Positions 46,187-55,000 of a stretch of 64,000 nt of DNA are shown here, in pieces (positions within the stretch are counted from its first letter, which is position 1; each line of letters starts with the position of its first letter). The notes under the pieces were generated by a model. The model did no database searches and was not told the origin of the DNA. It saw only the letters and a program-made list of their open reading frames with translations. The position numbers and the translations under genes are program-made. Origin of the DNA: an uncultured Actinomycetes bacterium (GTDB lineage: Bacteria > Actinomycetota > Actinomycetes > Nanopelagicales > Nanopelagicaceae); the NCBI GenBank assembly GCA_903838295.1, contig CAILXX010000004.1, positions 186,001 to 250,000 of the forward strand, read 5' to 3'.

Positions 46187-47163
46187 GGGTTTAGTTTACC
46201 CCCACGAAGTAGACCACGGAGATTGGCTAAGCGCGCCAGTGATTGTGATTCTGTGATCATCGAATTTAACGCACAATTTTCTTCATCGTGAGAGCAGTTT
46301 CGGGGACAGTGTTCGATGGCTTCTTTGAATTCAGGGAAAGCACTTATGACTCGATCTCGCTGCACGTGGGCTAGTCCAAAAGAGCGAACCCCGGGTGTAT
46401 CAATAATCCAACCATCACCTTCGTTGAGTTCTAGAGCGAGCGCGCTAGAAGAAGTATGGCGGCCTCTGCCAGTAACGTCGTTGACATCACCTGTAGCACG
46501 ATTTGCAAGGTCAACAAGTGCATTCACGAGAGTTGATTTTCCGACTCCAGAATGTCCAAGGAGAACTGTGCGCTTACCTGCTAATTTCGCACGAAGCTGG
46601 GTTAAGTCGGCGCCTCGTTGAATCTGAATATGATCGACATCAAGATTCTTGTATGGCTCAAGAAAAGTAGTGGGATCCGCTAGGTCGCACTTAGTCATAA
46701 TGATTAATGGCTTAATACCTTGGTCAAATGCAACCACCAGCGCGCGGTCAACGAATCCGTGTCGAGGCTCTGGATTGGCGATCGCCAGGACAATTCCGAT
46801 CTGATCGACGTTGGAGACGATCATTCGCTCCATACCTGCATCATCTTCTACAGTCCTAGTTAGTTGATTGATCCGGGGTTCTACCGAGACGATGCGAGAA
46901 AGGGATCCTTCTTGGCCAGAGATATCTCCAACAATTTTAACGATGTCACCAACTACAACAGATTTTTTCCCAAGCTCTCTGGATTTCATGGCTGTCACTA
47001 TTTGATCATTTGATTCTAAAATCGCCGTGCTTCGTCCTCTATCAACCGCAATAATGCGGGCTAGGTTGGCTTCTGAATAATCTGGGCGATCTTTGGTGCG
47101 CGGCCTAGAAGAGCGTTTGGGACGGATTCGAACATCGTCTTCATCTAGTTCGCGCGGTGTCAT
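46183..47163 (-). CDS. rsgA: Ribosome small subunit-dependent GTPase RsgA
   Basis: Helps 30S subunit maturation. The 326-residue protein has an N-terminal OB fold, then the circularly permuted GTPase order: 'IMTKCDLAD' (G4) precedes 'GHSGVGKSTLVNAL' (G1) and 'DTPGVRSFGL' (G3); a C-terminal zinc region 'HCPRNCSHDEENCAL' follows. The ATG directly follows the aroA stop, and its stop overlaps hisN, so one operon runs aroA-rsgA-hisN-unknown. Confidence 0.95.
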   Translation of the reverse strand: MTPRELDEDDVRIRPKRSSRPRTKDRPDYSEANLARIIAVDRGRSTAILESNDQIVTAMKSRELGKKSVVVGDIVKIVGDISGQEGSLSRIVSVEPRINQLTRTVEDDAGMERMIVSNVDQIGIVLAIANPEPRHGFVDRALVVAFDQGIKPLIIMTKCDLADPTTFLEPYKNLDVDHIQIQRGADLTQLRAKLAGKRTVLLGHSGVGKSTLVNALVDLANRATGDVNDVTGRGRHTSSSALALELNEGDGWIIDTPGVRSFGLAHVQRDRVISAFPEFKEAIEHCPRNCSHDEENCALNSMITESQSLARLANLRGLLRGGKLNP

Positions 47164-48435
47164 TTAATTTCCTGCAAGTAGTTGTGTCCAGGCTGCGGGG
47201 AAATCTGGAATTGTCTTACGTGTAGTTTCAATGTTTTCTACATCAATGCCTTCGACTCTAAGTCCGATCATTGCACCAAGTGTCGCTAAGCGGTGATCGT
47301 CATATGTATGAAATGTCCCGGAGTGCAGTGGTCTCGGATTGATTCGCAAGGCCGTGGGCTCTTCTGTGACATCGCCACCAAGGGCATTTATCTCGTTAGC
47401 TAGCGCTGCCAATCGATCGGTTTCATGTGAGCGCAAATGGCCGATTCCTCGCAGGTACGATGGAGAATCTGCAAAGGCACAGACACCAGCAATAGTTGGA
47501 GTTAGTTCGCCGACATCGTGGAGATCTATATCGATGCCATGGATATTTCTGCCAGTGATTGCCAAGTCATTTCCGACAAAATCTATTTGTGCCCCCATGC
47601 GCGTGAAGATTTCGCGGAGTTCATCACCTGGTTGAGTTGTCTCACTTGGCCAATCTCGAATTATCACTGTACCGCCAGAGATCATCGCCGCCGCCATAAA
47701 GGGAGCTGCATTTGATAGATCTGGTTCGATCACAGAGTCACTTCCGTGCATCACGGATGGTTTTACAGACCACTGATTTTCTCCAACAACGACTTCTACA
47801 CCTTTTTCGCGAAGCATCTGAATTGTCATTTGGATATGCGGCATGGATGGCAGTGACATTCCGACGTGTTTTACCGTGATGCCTTCTTTAGTAGCGGGTG
47901 CTACTAACAAAAGTGCAGAAATAAATTGGCTAGAAAGAGTTGCGTCAACCTCAACGGTGCCGCCCCTGAGCTGGCCGTTAGCATTAATGGTCATTGGCAA
48001 TGAGTAACGGCCACCATGTTCGATCGAAACTCCCAGCGCCTCTAAAGCAAATATGACAGGGCCTAATGGTCGTTCGTGAGAACGCGCATCGCCGTCAAAA
48101 TGAATAAGTCCTTTTGCCATTGCGGCTACCGGAGGCAAGAAACGCATCACTGTGCCAGCATTTCCAACATCAATGTGGGCTGGTCCAAAGAGGGGGGCAG
48201 GCGTGATGGTTAGGTCACCATTACCTAATTCTTCGATACCGACACCAATGGCTTTGAGGCCCGCAATCATGAGAGCAGAATCGCGAGAATGTAAAGGCCT
48301 ACGCAAGATCGAAGACGAATCAGATAAGGCAGCCAGAATCAGGGCACGGTTTGTGACAGATTTAGATCCAGGGATTGTGAGGGTAGAGGAGATCGGCGAA
48401 TTGCCCCGGAAAGGCGCACGCCACAAATTCGTCAT
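47164..48435 (-). CDS. aroA: 3-phosphoshikimate 1-carboxyvinyltransferase (EPSP synthase)
   Basis: The sixth step of the shikimate pathway. The 423-residue protein has 'LTIPGSKSVTNRALILAAL' near 19, 'GNAGTVMRFLPPVAA' near 91 and 'LRSHETDRLAALANEINALGG' near 333, plus 'HTYDDHRLATLGAMIGL' near 373; all are signatures. Its start lies 32 nt from the divergent SRAP gene. Confidence 0.96.
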   Translation of the reverse strand: MTNLWRAPFRGNSPISSTLTIPGSKSVTNRALILAALSDSSSILRRPLHSRDSALMIAGLKAIGVGIEELGNGDLTITPAPLFGPAHIDVGNAGTVMRFLPPVAAMAKGLIHFDGDARSHERPLGPVIFALEALGVSIEHGGRYSLPMTINANGQLRGGTVEVDATLSSQFISALLLVAPATKEGITVKHVGMSLPSMPHIQMTIQMLREKGVEVVVGENQWSVKPSVMHGSDSVIEPDLSNAAPFMAAAMISGGTVIIRDWPSETTQPGDELREIFTRMGAQIDFVGNDLAITGRNIHGIDIDLHDVGELTPTIAGVCAFADSPSYLRGIGHLRSHETDRLAALANEINALGGDVTEEPTALRINPRPLHSGTFHTYDDHRLATLGAMIGLRVEGIDVENIETTRKTIPDFPAAWTQLLAGN

Positions 48436-48454
48436 TAAGTAATCCTACCTGAGA

Positions 48455-48460
48455 TACCTT
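48455..48460 (+). promoter_or_regulatory. -10 element for the SRAP gene
   Basis: TACCTT lies 7 nt before ATG 48468, within the 32-nt gap to divergent aroA; no ribosome site is seen. Confidence 0.4.
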
Positions 48461-48467
48461 TACGCTC

Positions 48468-49193
48468 ATGTGCGGTAGATATGCGCTCCAAGCAATGCCC
48501 GAAGAGTTGATGGATGCCTTCGAGGTCACTACCGGATATGCAGGACCCGTCCTGCCAGCTGATTGGAATATCTCTCCGACTCGAGAGATATACATTATTA
48601 GGAATGGGCACGAAGAGAAACGTGAACTGGCGACCGTCTCTTGGGGATTGATAGCGCCGTGGTCGCAAGATACGACGAGTGCGCTTCGCTCTCAATCACA
48701 GGCGATAAATGCTCGCACCGAAAGCATTGACGAAAAACCAACTTTTAAAAATGCATTTAGATCACGTAGATGTTTGATACCTGCTTCAGGTTATTACGAA
48801 TGGGCAACCGAATTAGGGCCGTATTCACCTAAGCAACCTTTTTATATTCATGGTGCATCGAACTCGCTGATTGCCTTTGCTGGAATCTGGGATCGATGGC
48901 GTGCACCAGATGGATCGTACAAAGAGAGCGCTGCGATTATCACCCGACCTGCGGTGGATTTCTTAGCAACAGTTCATCATCGAATGCCAACTTTTCTGCC
49001 ACAGGATAGATGGGATCAGTGGCTGCAACGGGATCTAAATCAAGTCGAAAAAATACGTTCACTGATGGTATTAGAGGAGCCAGCTAAAGGGTTGTCCGCA
49101 TATCCGGTCTCCAGCAAGGTTAATTCGACGTCAAATAATGGGGCAGGCCTGATCAAAGAGATTGAACTCGGGGAGCCGGAGACTCTCTTTTAG
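48468..49193 (+). CDS. SRAP domain protein (YedK/HMCES type)
   Basis: Protects abasic sites in single-stranded DNA by forming a covalent link through Cys2, which becomes the N-terminus after Met removal. The 241-residue protein begins MCGRYAL and has 'NARTESIDEKPTFKNAF' near 80, 'RRCLIPASGYYEW' near 100 with the catalytic Glu, and 'TVHHRMPTFLP' near 170 with the active His. All key residues are present. The next genes are sigR-rsrA, an order I also recall from Mycobacterium. Confidence 0.93.
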   Translation: MCGRYALQAMPEELMDAFEVTTGYAGPVLPADWNISPTREIYIIRNGHEEKRELATVSWGLIAPWSQDTTSALRSQSQAINARTESIDEKPTFKNAFRSRRCLIPASGYYEWATELGPYSPKQPFYIHGASNSLIAFAGIWDRWRAPDGSYKESAAIITRPAVDFLATVHHRMPTFLPQDRWDQWLQRDLNQVEKIRSLMVLEEPAKGLSAYPVSSKVNSTSNNGAGLIKEIELGEPETLF

Positions 49194-49197
49194 GACG

Positions 49198-49223
49198 GGA
49201 ATAAAGCAGCTTCTCAGCGGGTT
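49198..49223 (+). promoter_or_regulatory. SigR/SigH-type promoter of the sigma factor gene
   Basis: GGAAT at 49198-49202, 18 bp, then GTT at 49221-49223, exactly the consensus reported for Streptomyces SigR and similar to mycobacterial SigH. It lies just before the sigma gene, implying positive autoregulation. The expected start of transcription coincides with the GTG at 49232. Confidence 0.75.
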
Positions 49224-49231
49224 CTCACAGT

Positions 49232-49876
49232 GTGGGAGTAGCCTTGTATCCAATGGATATTGATGCCGGTTTAGAGGTGGCGGTCGTTGATCGCGCCACT
49301 GAAAGCCCTGCCCAGAAAAAGGCACGCTTTGAGCGCGACGCACTTGCGTACACGAGTCAGCTTTATGCCGCTGCACTTCGATATACAAAGAATACGCAAG
49401 ACGCTCAAGATTTAGTTCAAGACACATATGCGAAAGCCTTTGTAGCTTTTCATCAATTTGAACCAGGCACAAACCTCAAGGCTTGGCTCTATCGAATTTT
49501 GACAACAACTTTTATTAATACCTACCGCAAAGACCAGCGTCGACCACAATTGTCTGATGGCGAACTCGAGGATTGGCAGATTTTTGAGGCAGCGAGCCAC
49601 ACCAGTGACCAAGGTCGGTCTGCAGAGGATGTCGCGCTAGATGGAATTGCAGATGGGGATGTAAAGGACGCCCTAGCTGCGATGCCTGAAGATTTTCGAA
49701 TGGCCGTCTATCTTGCAGATGTCGAAGGTTTTTCATACAAAGAGATTGCTGAAATAGTTGGGGTACCTTCTGGAACGGTTATGTCTCGACTACATCGCGG
49801 ACGCAAATTACTCCGCGAATCTTTGGCCGAATATGCCAAAGAGCGCGGTTTCAATCGAGGAGGCAGTCATGTCTGA
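49232..49876 (+). CDS. sigR: ECF sigma factor, SigR/SigH type
   Basis: An alternative sigma factor for thiol-oxidative stress, 214 residues from GTG 49232. Region 2 has '[27 protein letters not shown]', '[18 protein letters not shown]'-type region 2.3-2.4 ('[18 protein letters not shown]'), and region 4 has '[36 protein letters not shown]'. The start could also be TTG 49244 (GGGAG upstream) or ATG 49253; the leaderless GTG fits the promoter position. It overlaps rsrA by 8 nt. Confidence 0.92.
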   Translation: MGVALYPMDIDAGLEVAVVDRATESPAQKKARFERDALAYTSQLYAAALRYTKNTQDAQDLVQDTYAKAFVAFHQFEPGTNLKAWLYRILTTTFINTYRKDQRRPQLSDGELEDWQIFEAASHTSDQGRSAEDVALDGIADGDVKDALAAMPEDFRMAVYLADVEGFSYKEIAEIVGVPSGTVMSRLHRGRKLLRESLAEYAKERGFNRGGSHV

Positions 49877-50243
49877 CCTTCAATGGGTTTCGTGTGAACA
49901 GATCATGCCGGCACTTGTTCTCTTTATTGACCACGAACTACCCACTGAGTCGGAATATCAGGTATTCGAGTTCCATTTCCAGAACTGTCCACCATGCCTA
50001 CAAACTATGGAACACGAACGTACTGCTATTGAATTCATGCAGAATCTGCTTCGCAACACGTGTACGGAGCAGGCGCCAGAAGGGTTAAACGAGCGCATTC
50101 TGCAGCAGACCCAGATGCTTGCGGGACAAACCCAAGTCGAATTTTTCTCCCAAACCACGATCACTGAATTCAGCTTTGATGGAACAACGTCAATTCAGGT
50201 TACTCAGGAGTTCACACAAGAAATTCGCCACGACTTTAACTAG
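49869..50243 (+). CDS. rsrA: Zinc anti-sigma factor, RsrA/RshA-like
   Basis: Holds the sigma factor inactive until its zinc-site cysteines are oxidised. The 124-residue protein shows the ZAS motif His36-x3-Cys40-x2-Cys43 and an N-terminal Cys9, the four residues important in RsrA. Beyond residue 75 the sequence is unlike the family and ends in a Thr/Glu-rich tail that I cannot assign; it is longer than RshA. The start at 49869 has GAGGAGG. Translation is coupled to the sigma gene. Confidence 0.88.
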   Translation: MSDLQWVSCEQIMPALVLFIDHELPTESEYQVFEFHFQNCPPCLQTMEHERTAIEFMQNLLRNTCTEQAPEGLNERILQQTQMLAGQTQVEFFSQTTITEFSFDGTTSIQVTQEFTQEIRHDFN

Positions 50244-50278
50244 GGCGAATAACTCCCAACTTTTTCTCCCGCAAGCAT

Positions 50279-50284
50279 TAAGTT
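50279..50284 (+). promoter_or_regulatory. -10 element for the thioesterase gene
   Basis: TAAGTT lies 6 nt before ATG 50291, supporting that start and a leaderless mRNA. Confidence 0.5.
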
Positions 50285-50290
50285 TTGCCT

Positions 50291-50707
50291 ATGCAGATGG
50301 ATGATCTAATCGGTTTGGTGGGGATGGCTTCTTTGACCGTCCGTCCACTGGATACCGGAGTCGCCCAAGGTTTCAATGACCTTCCAGTCTTAGCTGCAAA
50401 TTCCGCACTAACGGTTATCGAAAGCGCATGCAGCGCTGCCCTTGCAGAATTTTTTGAAACTGGCGAGACCTCATTCACCGTTGGCGCCGCGATTCAGATG
50501 CGTAGCAGCGTAACTATTGGAAATGAAGTTCGGGCTTTAGTAAAGGCGGTCGAACTCACTGACGATGTTTTGCAATTTGATTGCGAAATTCATCAGGAGC
50601 AAAGAATAATCGCCGTTGCGCAATTGCAACGGCGATTAGTAGATCGAGTTACTTTTATGGCTCGAAGCGCGGCAGAAAATTTGCCTCGGACCGAAGCTGC
50701 TAGTTAA
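50291..50707 (+). CDS. Hot-dog fold thioesterase, FlK-like
   Basis: A 138-residue protein predicted to hydrolyse an acyl-CoA. The hot-dog fold is suggested by 'PVLAANSALTVIESACSAALAEFF' (long helix) followed by 'GNEVRALVKAVELTDDVLQFDCEIHQEQRIIAVAQLQRRLVD' strands, the layout of the fluoroacetyl-CoA thioesterase-like family. Substrate unknown. It ends overlapping the convergent sodN gene by 4 nt. Confidence 0.75.
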   Translation: MQMDDLIGLVGMASLTVRPLDTGVAQGFNDLPVLAANSALTVIESACSAALAEFFETGETSFTVGAAIQMRSSVTIGNEVRALVKAVELTDDVLQFDCEIHQEQRIIAVAQLQRRLVDRVTFMARSAAENLPRTEAAS

Positions 50708-51093
50708 GCCTTCTTTGTAGCCCAGAATATCTCGGAGATCTCTTCGATCTTTCCAAGAAGTTTTTCTGCTACTGCAACATCATTTGTACCCTTTGTTCCA
50801 CCAGCGCCTGCGAGCTTTGTTGCGTCATTGAACAAGGTGTTGAGTTGTGGGTAGGCCTCAAAATGAGGTGCCTTGAAATAGTCAGTCCATAAAACCCAAA
50901 GGTGATGCTTGACCATCTCTGAACGAGCTTCTTTGACTGCAACCGCACGAGATTTGAAATCAGGATCGCTACTTGCTGCATATTTTTCCATAGCAGCCTT
51001 GACCGATTGCGCTTCAATTTTTGCTTGGGCTGGATCGTAAATTCCGCATGGTAGGTCGCAGTGTGCGTACCCAATGAGTGATGGTTTGAACAT
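50704..51093 (-). CDS. sodN: Nickel superoxide dismutase
   Basis: Converts superoxide to oxygen and hydrogen peroxide. The 129-residue precursor has a short propeptide MFKPSLIGYA; cleavage would expose His11 as residue 1, followed by Cys12 and Cys16, the nickel hook (HCDLPCGIYDP). AAGGGAG precedes the ATG. The peptidase gene lies divergently 56 nt away. Peroxide made here can be removed by KatG. Confidence 0.97.
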   Translation of the reverse strand: MFKPSLIGYAHCDLPCGIYDPAQAKIEAQSVKAAMEKYAASSDPDFKSRAVAVKEARSEMVKHHLWVLWTDYFKAPHFEAYPQLNTLFNDATKLAGAGGTKGTNDVAVAEKLLGKIEEISEIFWATKKA

Positions 51094-51149
51094 AAAAACT
51101 CCCTTTTAGTTATTGTCGCCTCTTTCTTGTGTGTCAGACTACTACTCTC

Positions 51150-51512
51150 ATGAGTCACCTTCCATTCAGACCATTCAGACTATTTATGCCAGTTAGAGCT
51201 ATCGCCGTCAGCGGAGACTCCATGTTGCCGACCTACTTAGACGGGGATTGGCTCATTTTTGCTCCTGCTGGTTCTTCGGAAAGACTATTGGGCAAGGTTG
51301 TGGTTGTTGAGCGAGAAAGTTACCCCGGGATACTTCTAATAAAGAGGGTGACTCATATTGATCTCCTGCCAAATGGTGCTCATCAGTTTTGGGTCGAAGG
51401 TGACAATAGGGATGCCAGCACAGATTCACGTCATTGGGGTGCTATTTCGCGTTCTGAAATTCGTGGTCGAATTGTGTTGCGGTACAAGCGGTCCCATCGG
51501 TCTCAGCAGTAA
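51150..51512 (+). CDS. sodX: Nickel-type SOD maturation protease SodX
   Basis: A signal-peptidase-like S26 enzyme that cuts the SodN propeptide. The 120-residue protein has the catalytic Ser24 in 'VSGDSMLPT' and Lys65 in 'LLIKRVTH', followed by 'VEGDNRDASTDSRHWGAI'. No membrane anchor is seen, as expected for a cytoplasmic enzyme. The start is uncertain: ATG 51150 is chosen; GTG 51129 and ATG 51186 are options. Confidence 0.92.
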   Translation: MSHLPFRPFRLFMPVRAIAVSGDSMLPTYLDGDWLIFAPAGSSERLLGKVVVVERESYPGILLIKRVTHIDLLPNGAHQFWVEGDNRDASTDSRHWGAISRSEIRGRIVLRYKRSHRSQQ

Positions 51513-51523
51513 TACCCAATCGC

Positions 51524-51529
51524 TAAACT
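51524..51529 (+). promoter_or_regulatory. -10 element for the GNAT gene
   Basis: TAAACT lies 6 nt before ATG 51536; no ribosome site. Confidence 0.5.
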
Positions 51530-51535
51530 CAGTTC

Positions 51536-52012
51536 ATGTTTATTAGGCCAGCACGACCAGATGAAGGGCAATTGATCCTCGATTATATTTATGCCCTTGC
51601 TCTCTACGAGAAGGAGCCCGATTCGGCGCAAGCCACCCTAGATCAGATAAATTCTTCATTCTTTTGTGAGAACCCTGCGGTGTTCTGCGATTTTATCGAA
51701 GGCGACGCTGGCAACGTGGTTGGGTTTGCAACTTGGTTTCTGAATTACTCTACGTGGACCGGCAGCCATGGAATATATCTTGAAGATATTTTTGTCCAAC
51801 CAGAATACCGTGGCCGCGGATATGGCAAAGCATTCTTAGTTCACTTAGCAAAACTATGTGTAGAACGAGGCTATGACAGGTTTCAGTGGTGGGTATTAGA
51901 TTGGAACAAGCCTTCAATTGATTTTTACCAATCACTTGGCGCGGTTGCCATGGATGAGTGGACGGTGATGCGAGTCAGCGGAGAATCATTGGAGAAGCTG
52001 GCAAAACTTTAA
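51536..52012 (+). CDS. GNAT N-acetyltransferase
   Basis: Transfers an acetyl group from acetyl-CoA. The 158-residue protein has 'IRPARPDEGQLILDYI' (N-terminal strand and helix), 'VGFATWFLNYSTWTGSHGIYLEDIFVQPEYRGRGYGKAFL' with the acetyl-CoA pyrophosphate loop RGRGYG near 99-104, and 'DWNKPSIDFYQSLGA' near 121-135. The 'WTG..GIYLEDIFVQPEYRGRG' spacing resembles spermine/spermidine acetyltransferases, but the substrate is not certain. Confidence 0.86.
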   Translation: MFIRPARPDEGQLILDYIYALALYEKEPDSAQATLDQINSSFFCENPAVFCDFIEGDAGNVVGFATWFLNYSTWTGSHGIYLEDIFVQPEYRGRGYGKAFLVHLAKLCVERGYDRFQWWVLDWNKPSIDFYQSLGAVAMDEWTVMRVSGESLEKLAKL

Positions 52013-52019
52013 TTACCTC

Positions 52020-55000
52020 CTAACGAGTGAATGCCTCAGTAATTAGCGCATTCTGTTCTTCTTCATGTAGATGATGCGAACCGGTGGCCGGACTTGCAGT
52101 TGCTCTGCGAGAGATCCGACGCAAAGTGCGACCTTCTAAGTATTCAAGTGTATTTAATGCCACGAATGGGTATGGTCCTTGGTTGGCAGGTTCATCTTGT
52201 ACCCACAAGAGGTTTGCTGACGGGTGTGCATGCGCAACGTGCATAAAATCTTCAATGGGGAAGGGATAAATCTGCTCGAGGCGAACAATTGCGGTGCTGG
52301 TTTCTCCCAGTCGAGTTCGCTCCGCGAGAAGGTCCCAATAGATCTTGCCTGAGCAGAAAATTACTCGAGAAGCATTGGTGACAGTTGGATCGTCAATCAA
52401 TGGCTTGAAAGTCCCAGAAGTGAAATCGCTGAGCTTGGAGCCAGCCGCCTTAAGACGAAGCATTGATTTAGGTTCAAAGACGATAAGTGGTCTGCGAGCA
52501 ACATTCTTCATATGCCAGCGCAACAGGTGGAAATAGGAAGCTGGGCTAGAAGGTTGTGTGACTGTCATATTCTGTTCCGCGCACATCGCTAAATAGCGTT
52601 CGATACGAGCCGAGGAGTGATCTGGTCCTTGCCCCTCATAACCATGAGGCAGCAGGAGCACGATAGAAGATCGTTCGCCCCATTTTTGAAGAGCGCTGGA
52701 AATAAATTCATCGACGATCGACTGAGCACCATTTGCAAAGTCTCCGAATTGTGCCTCCCACAGAACTAACGCATTCTCGCGAGCAACTGAATATCCGTAC
52801 TCGAACCCCATGGCTGCGTATTCAGATAGAAGTGAGTCAAACACAAAGAACTGATTTTCATCGTTAATCAAGCCACGTAATGGGAACCAATCGGATCCAT
52901 CTTCCTGATCGACAATCACCGCATGGCGTTGTGAGAATGTTCCACGCCGTACATCTTGACCGGCCAATCGAATCGGATGGCCTTCAAGCAATAAAGAACC
53001 GAATGCCAACATTTCGCCGGTAGCCCAATCTACGGTTCCTTCATCTAGCATCTCGTTGCGCTTTGCAAGTTGTGGAGCAAGCCGCGGATGTACTGAAAAT
53101 CCTTCGGGTGTTGCAATCTGAGTTGCGGTAATTTTTCGAAGAGTTGCTTCATCCAATGAAGTATTGGTAGCCGCTGCTGGAGAGACCATTGGTACTTGAG
53201 AAGAGAATAGGGGTTCTGGCTCTACGTTATGAACCGATGCATAAACTGCATCAAGCTGTGATTGATAATCGCGTAAAACTTCTTCTGCCTCATCAACGGT
53301 AATGTCCCCACGGCCGATAAGGGCTTCGGTATACAACTTACGGGTGCTTCTCTTTGCATCAATCAGTTTGTACATTAATGGTTGAGTAAAAGAAGGTTCG
53401 TCGCCTTCGTTATGGCCTCGGCGACGGTAGCAAACCATATCGATGATAATGTCTTTGTTAAATGCTTGACGATAGGCAAATGCCAATCGGGCCACGCGTA
53501 CTACCGATTCTGGATCATCGCCATTCACGTGCAGAACCGGGGCTTGAATCATCTTCGCTATATCGGTTGAGTATGTCGAGGAACGAGCTGCATGAGGTGA
53601 TGTAGTGAAGCCGACTTGGTTGTTGGCAACAACATGGATGGTTCCACCGGTACGGTAGCCCTTGAGCTTTGAGAGATTAAGAGTCTCAGAAACAACGCCT
53701 TGTCCTGCAAAAGCTGCGTCGCCATGAACCAGGATTGGCAAGATCGAATAGGCCTCTTGAACACCGTGCATATCTTGTTTAGCGCGGACAATTCCTTCGA
53801 GGACCGGATTTACGGCTTCTAAATGGGAAGGATTGGCTGCCAGATAAATTTTTGTACTGTCACCTGATTCTGAAGTGAATACGCCCTGCGTACCCAAGTG
53901 ATATTTCACATCGCCAGAACCTTGAACCGCATTGTCAGCGTAATGGCCTTCGAATTCTTGAAAGATCTGTCCATATGACTTGCCACCAATATTTGCAAGG
54001 ACATTGAGGCGACCTCGGTGCGGCATTCCGATGCAGACTTCTTCAATTTTCCCTTGAGCTGCGCTTTGTAGCACAGCATCTAATAATGGGATAAGTGATT
54101 CTCCGCCTTCGAGTGAGAAACGTTTCTGCCCAACATATTTAGTTTGTAAGAAAGATTCGAAAGCTTCGGCAGAATTAAGTTTGCGCAGAATACGCAGTTG
54201 TTCTTCACGAGGAGTGCGAGGTACTCCAATTTCTACATGCTCTTGAATCCAAGCGCGTTCGGTGGGATTTTCAATGTACATATATTCGACACCGACAGTG
54301 CGGCAATAAGAATCTCGCAAGATTCCCAATATTTTACGGAGTTTCATAAATGGCGCACCACCGAATCCGCCGGTGGCAAATTCGCGATCCAAGTCCCACA
54401 ACGACAGACCATGAGTAACAACATCTAGATCCGGATGGGTACGTTGCTTGTAGCGAAGTGGATCAATATCAGCCATCAAGTGACCAAAGGTGCGATATGC
54501 CTCGATCAATTTTTGAACGCGCGCGGTCTTGCTGATCTGATCTTCTTTAGAAAATTGGAAGTCAACCGCCCAACGGATCGGTTCGTAAGGAATACGCAGC
54601 GCGTCGAAAATCTCGTCATAGAAGTGATCGGAGCCAAGCATGATTTCATGAATTCGGCGCAAGAAGTCACCAGATTGGGCACCTTGAATGACGCGATGGT
54701 CATATGTACTTGTGAGAGTAATGGTCTTAGAGATCGCTAAATTGGTCAGAGTCTCTTCGCTTGCCCCTTGGAATTCGGCAGGGTAATCCATGGCGCCAAC
54801 ACCAAGAATAAGTCCTTGACCTTGAACTAGGCGGGGGACCGAATGCACGGTTCCTAGAGTTCCTGGATTAGTTAATGAGACCGTTGTACCTGCATAATCT
54901 TCAATTGTTAACGTGCCACTTCGTGCTTTTCGGACGGTCTCTTCATAGGAGGCCCAAAATTGAGCAAAGTCTAATCCTTCGCAACCTTTAATTGAAGGCA

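Noticed and set aside
49758-50243. A longer anti-sigma protein starting at 49758
   Set aside because: The extra N-terminal residues overlap the region 4 coding of the sigma factor, and the ATG at 49869 has a strong ribosome site and the correct family start.
50704-51512. sodX acting as an ordinary signal peptidase
   Set aside because: It lacks a membrane anchor and sits directly divergent from sodN, whose propeptide it is known to cut in other species.
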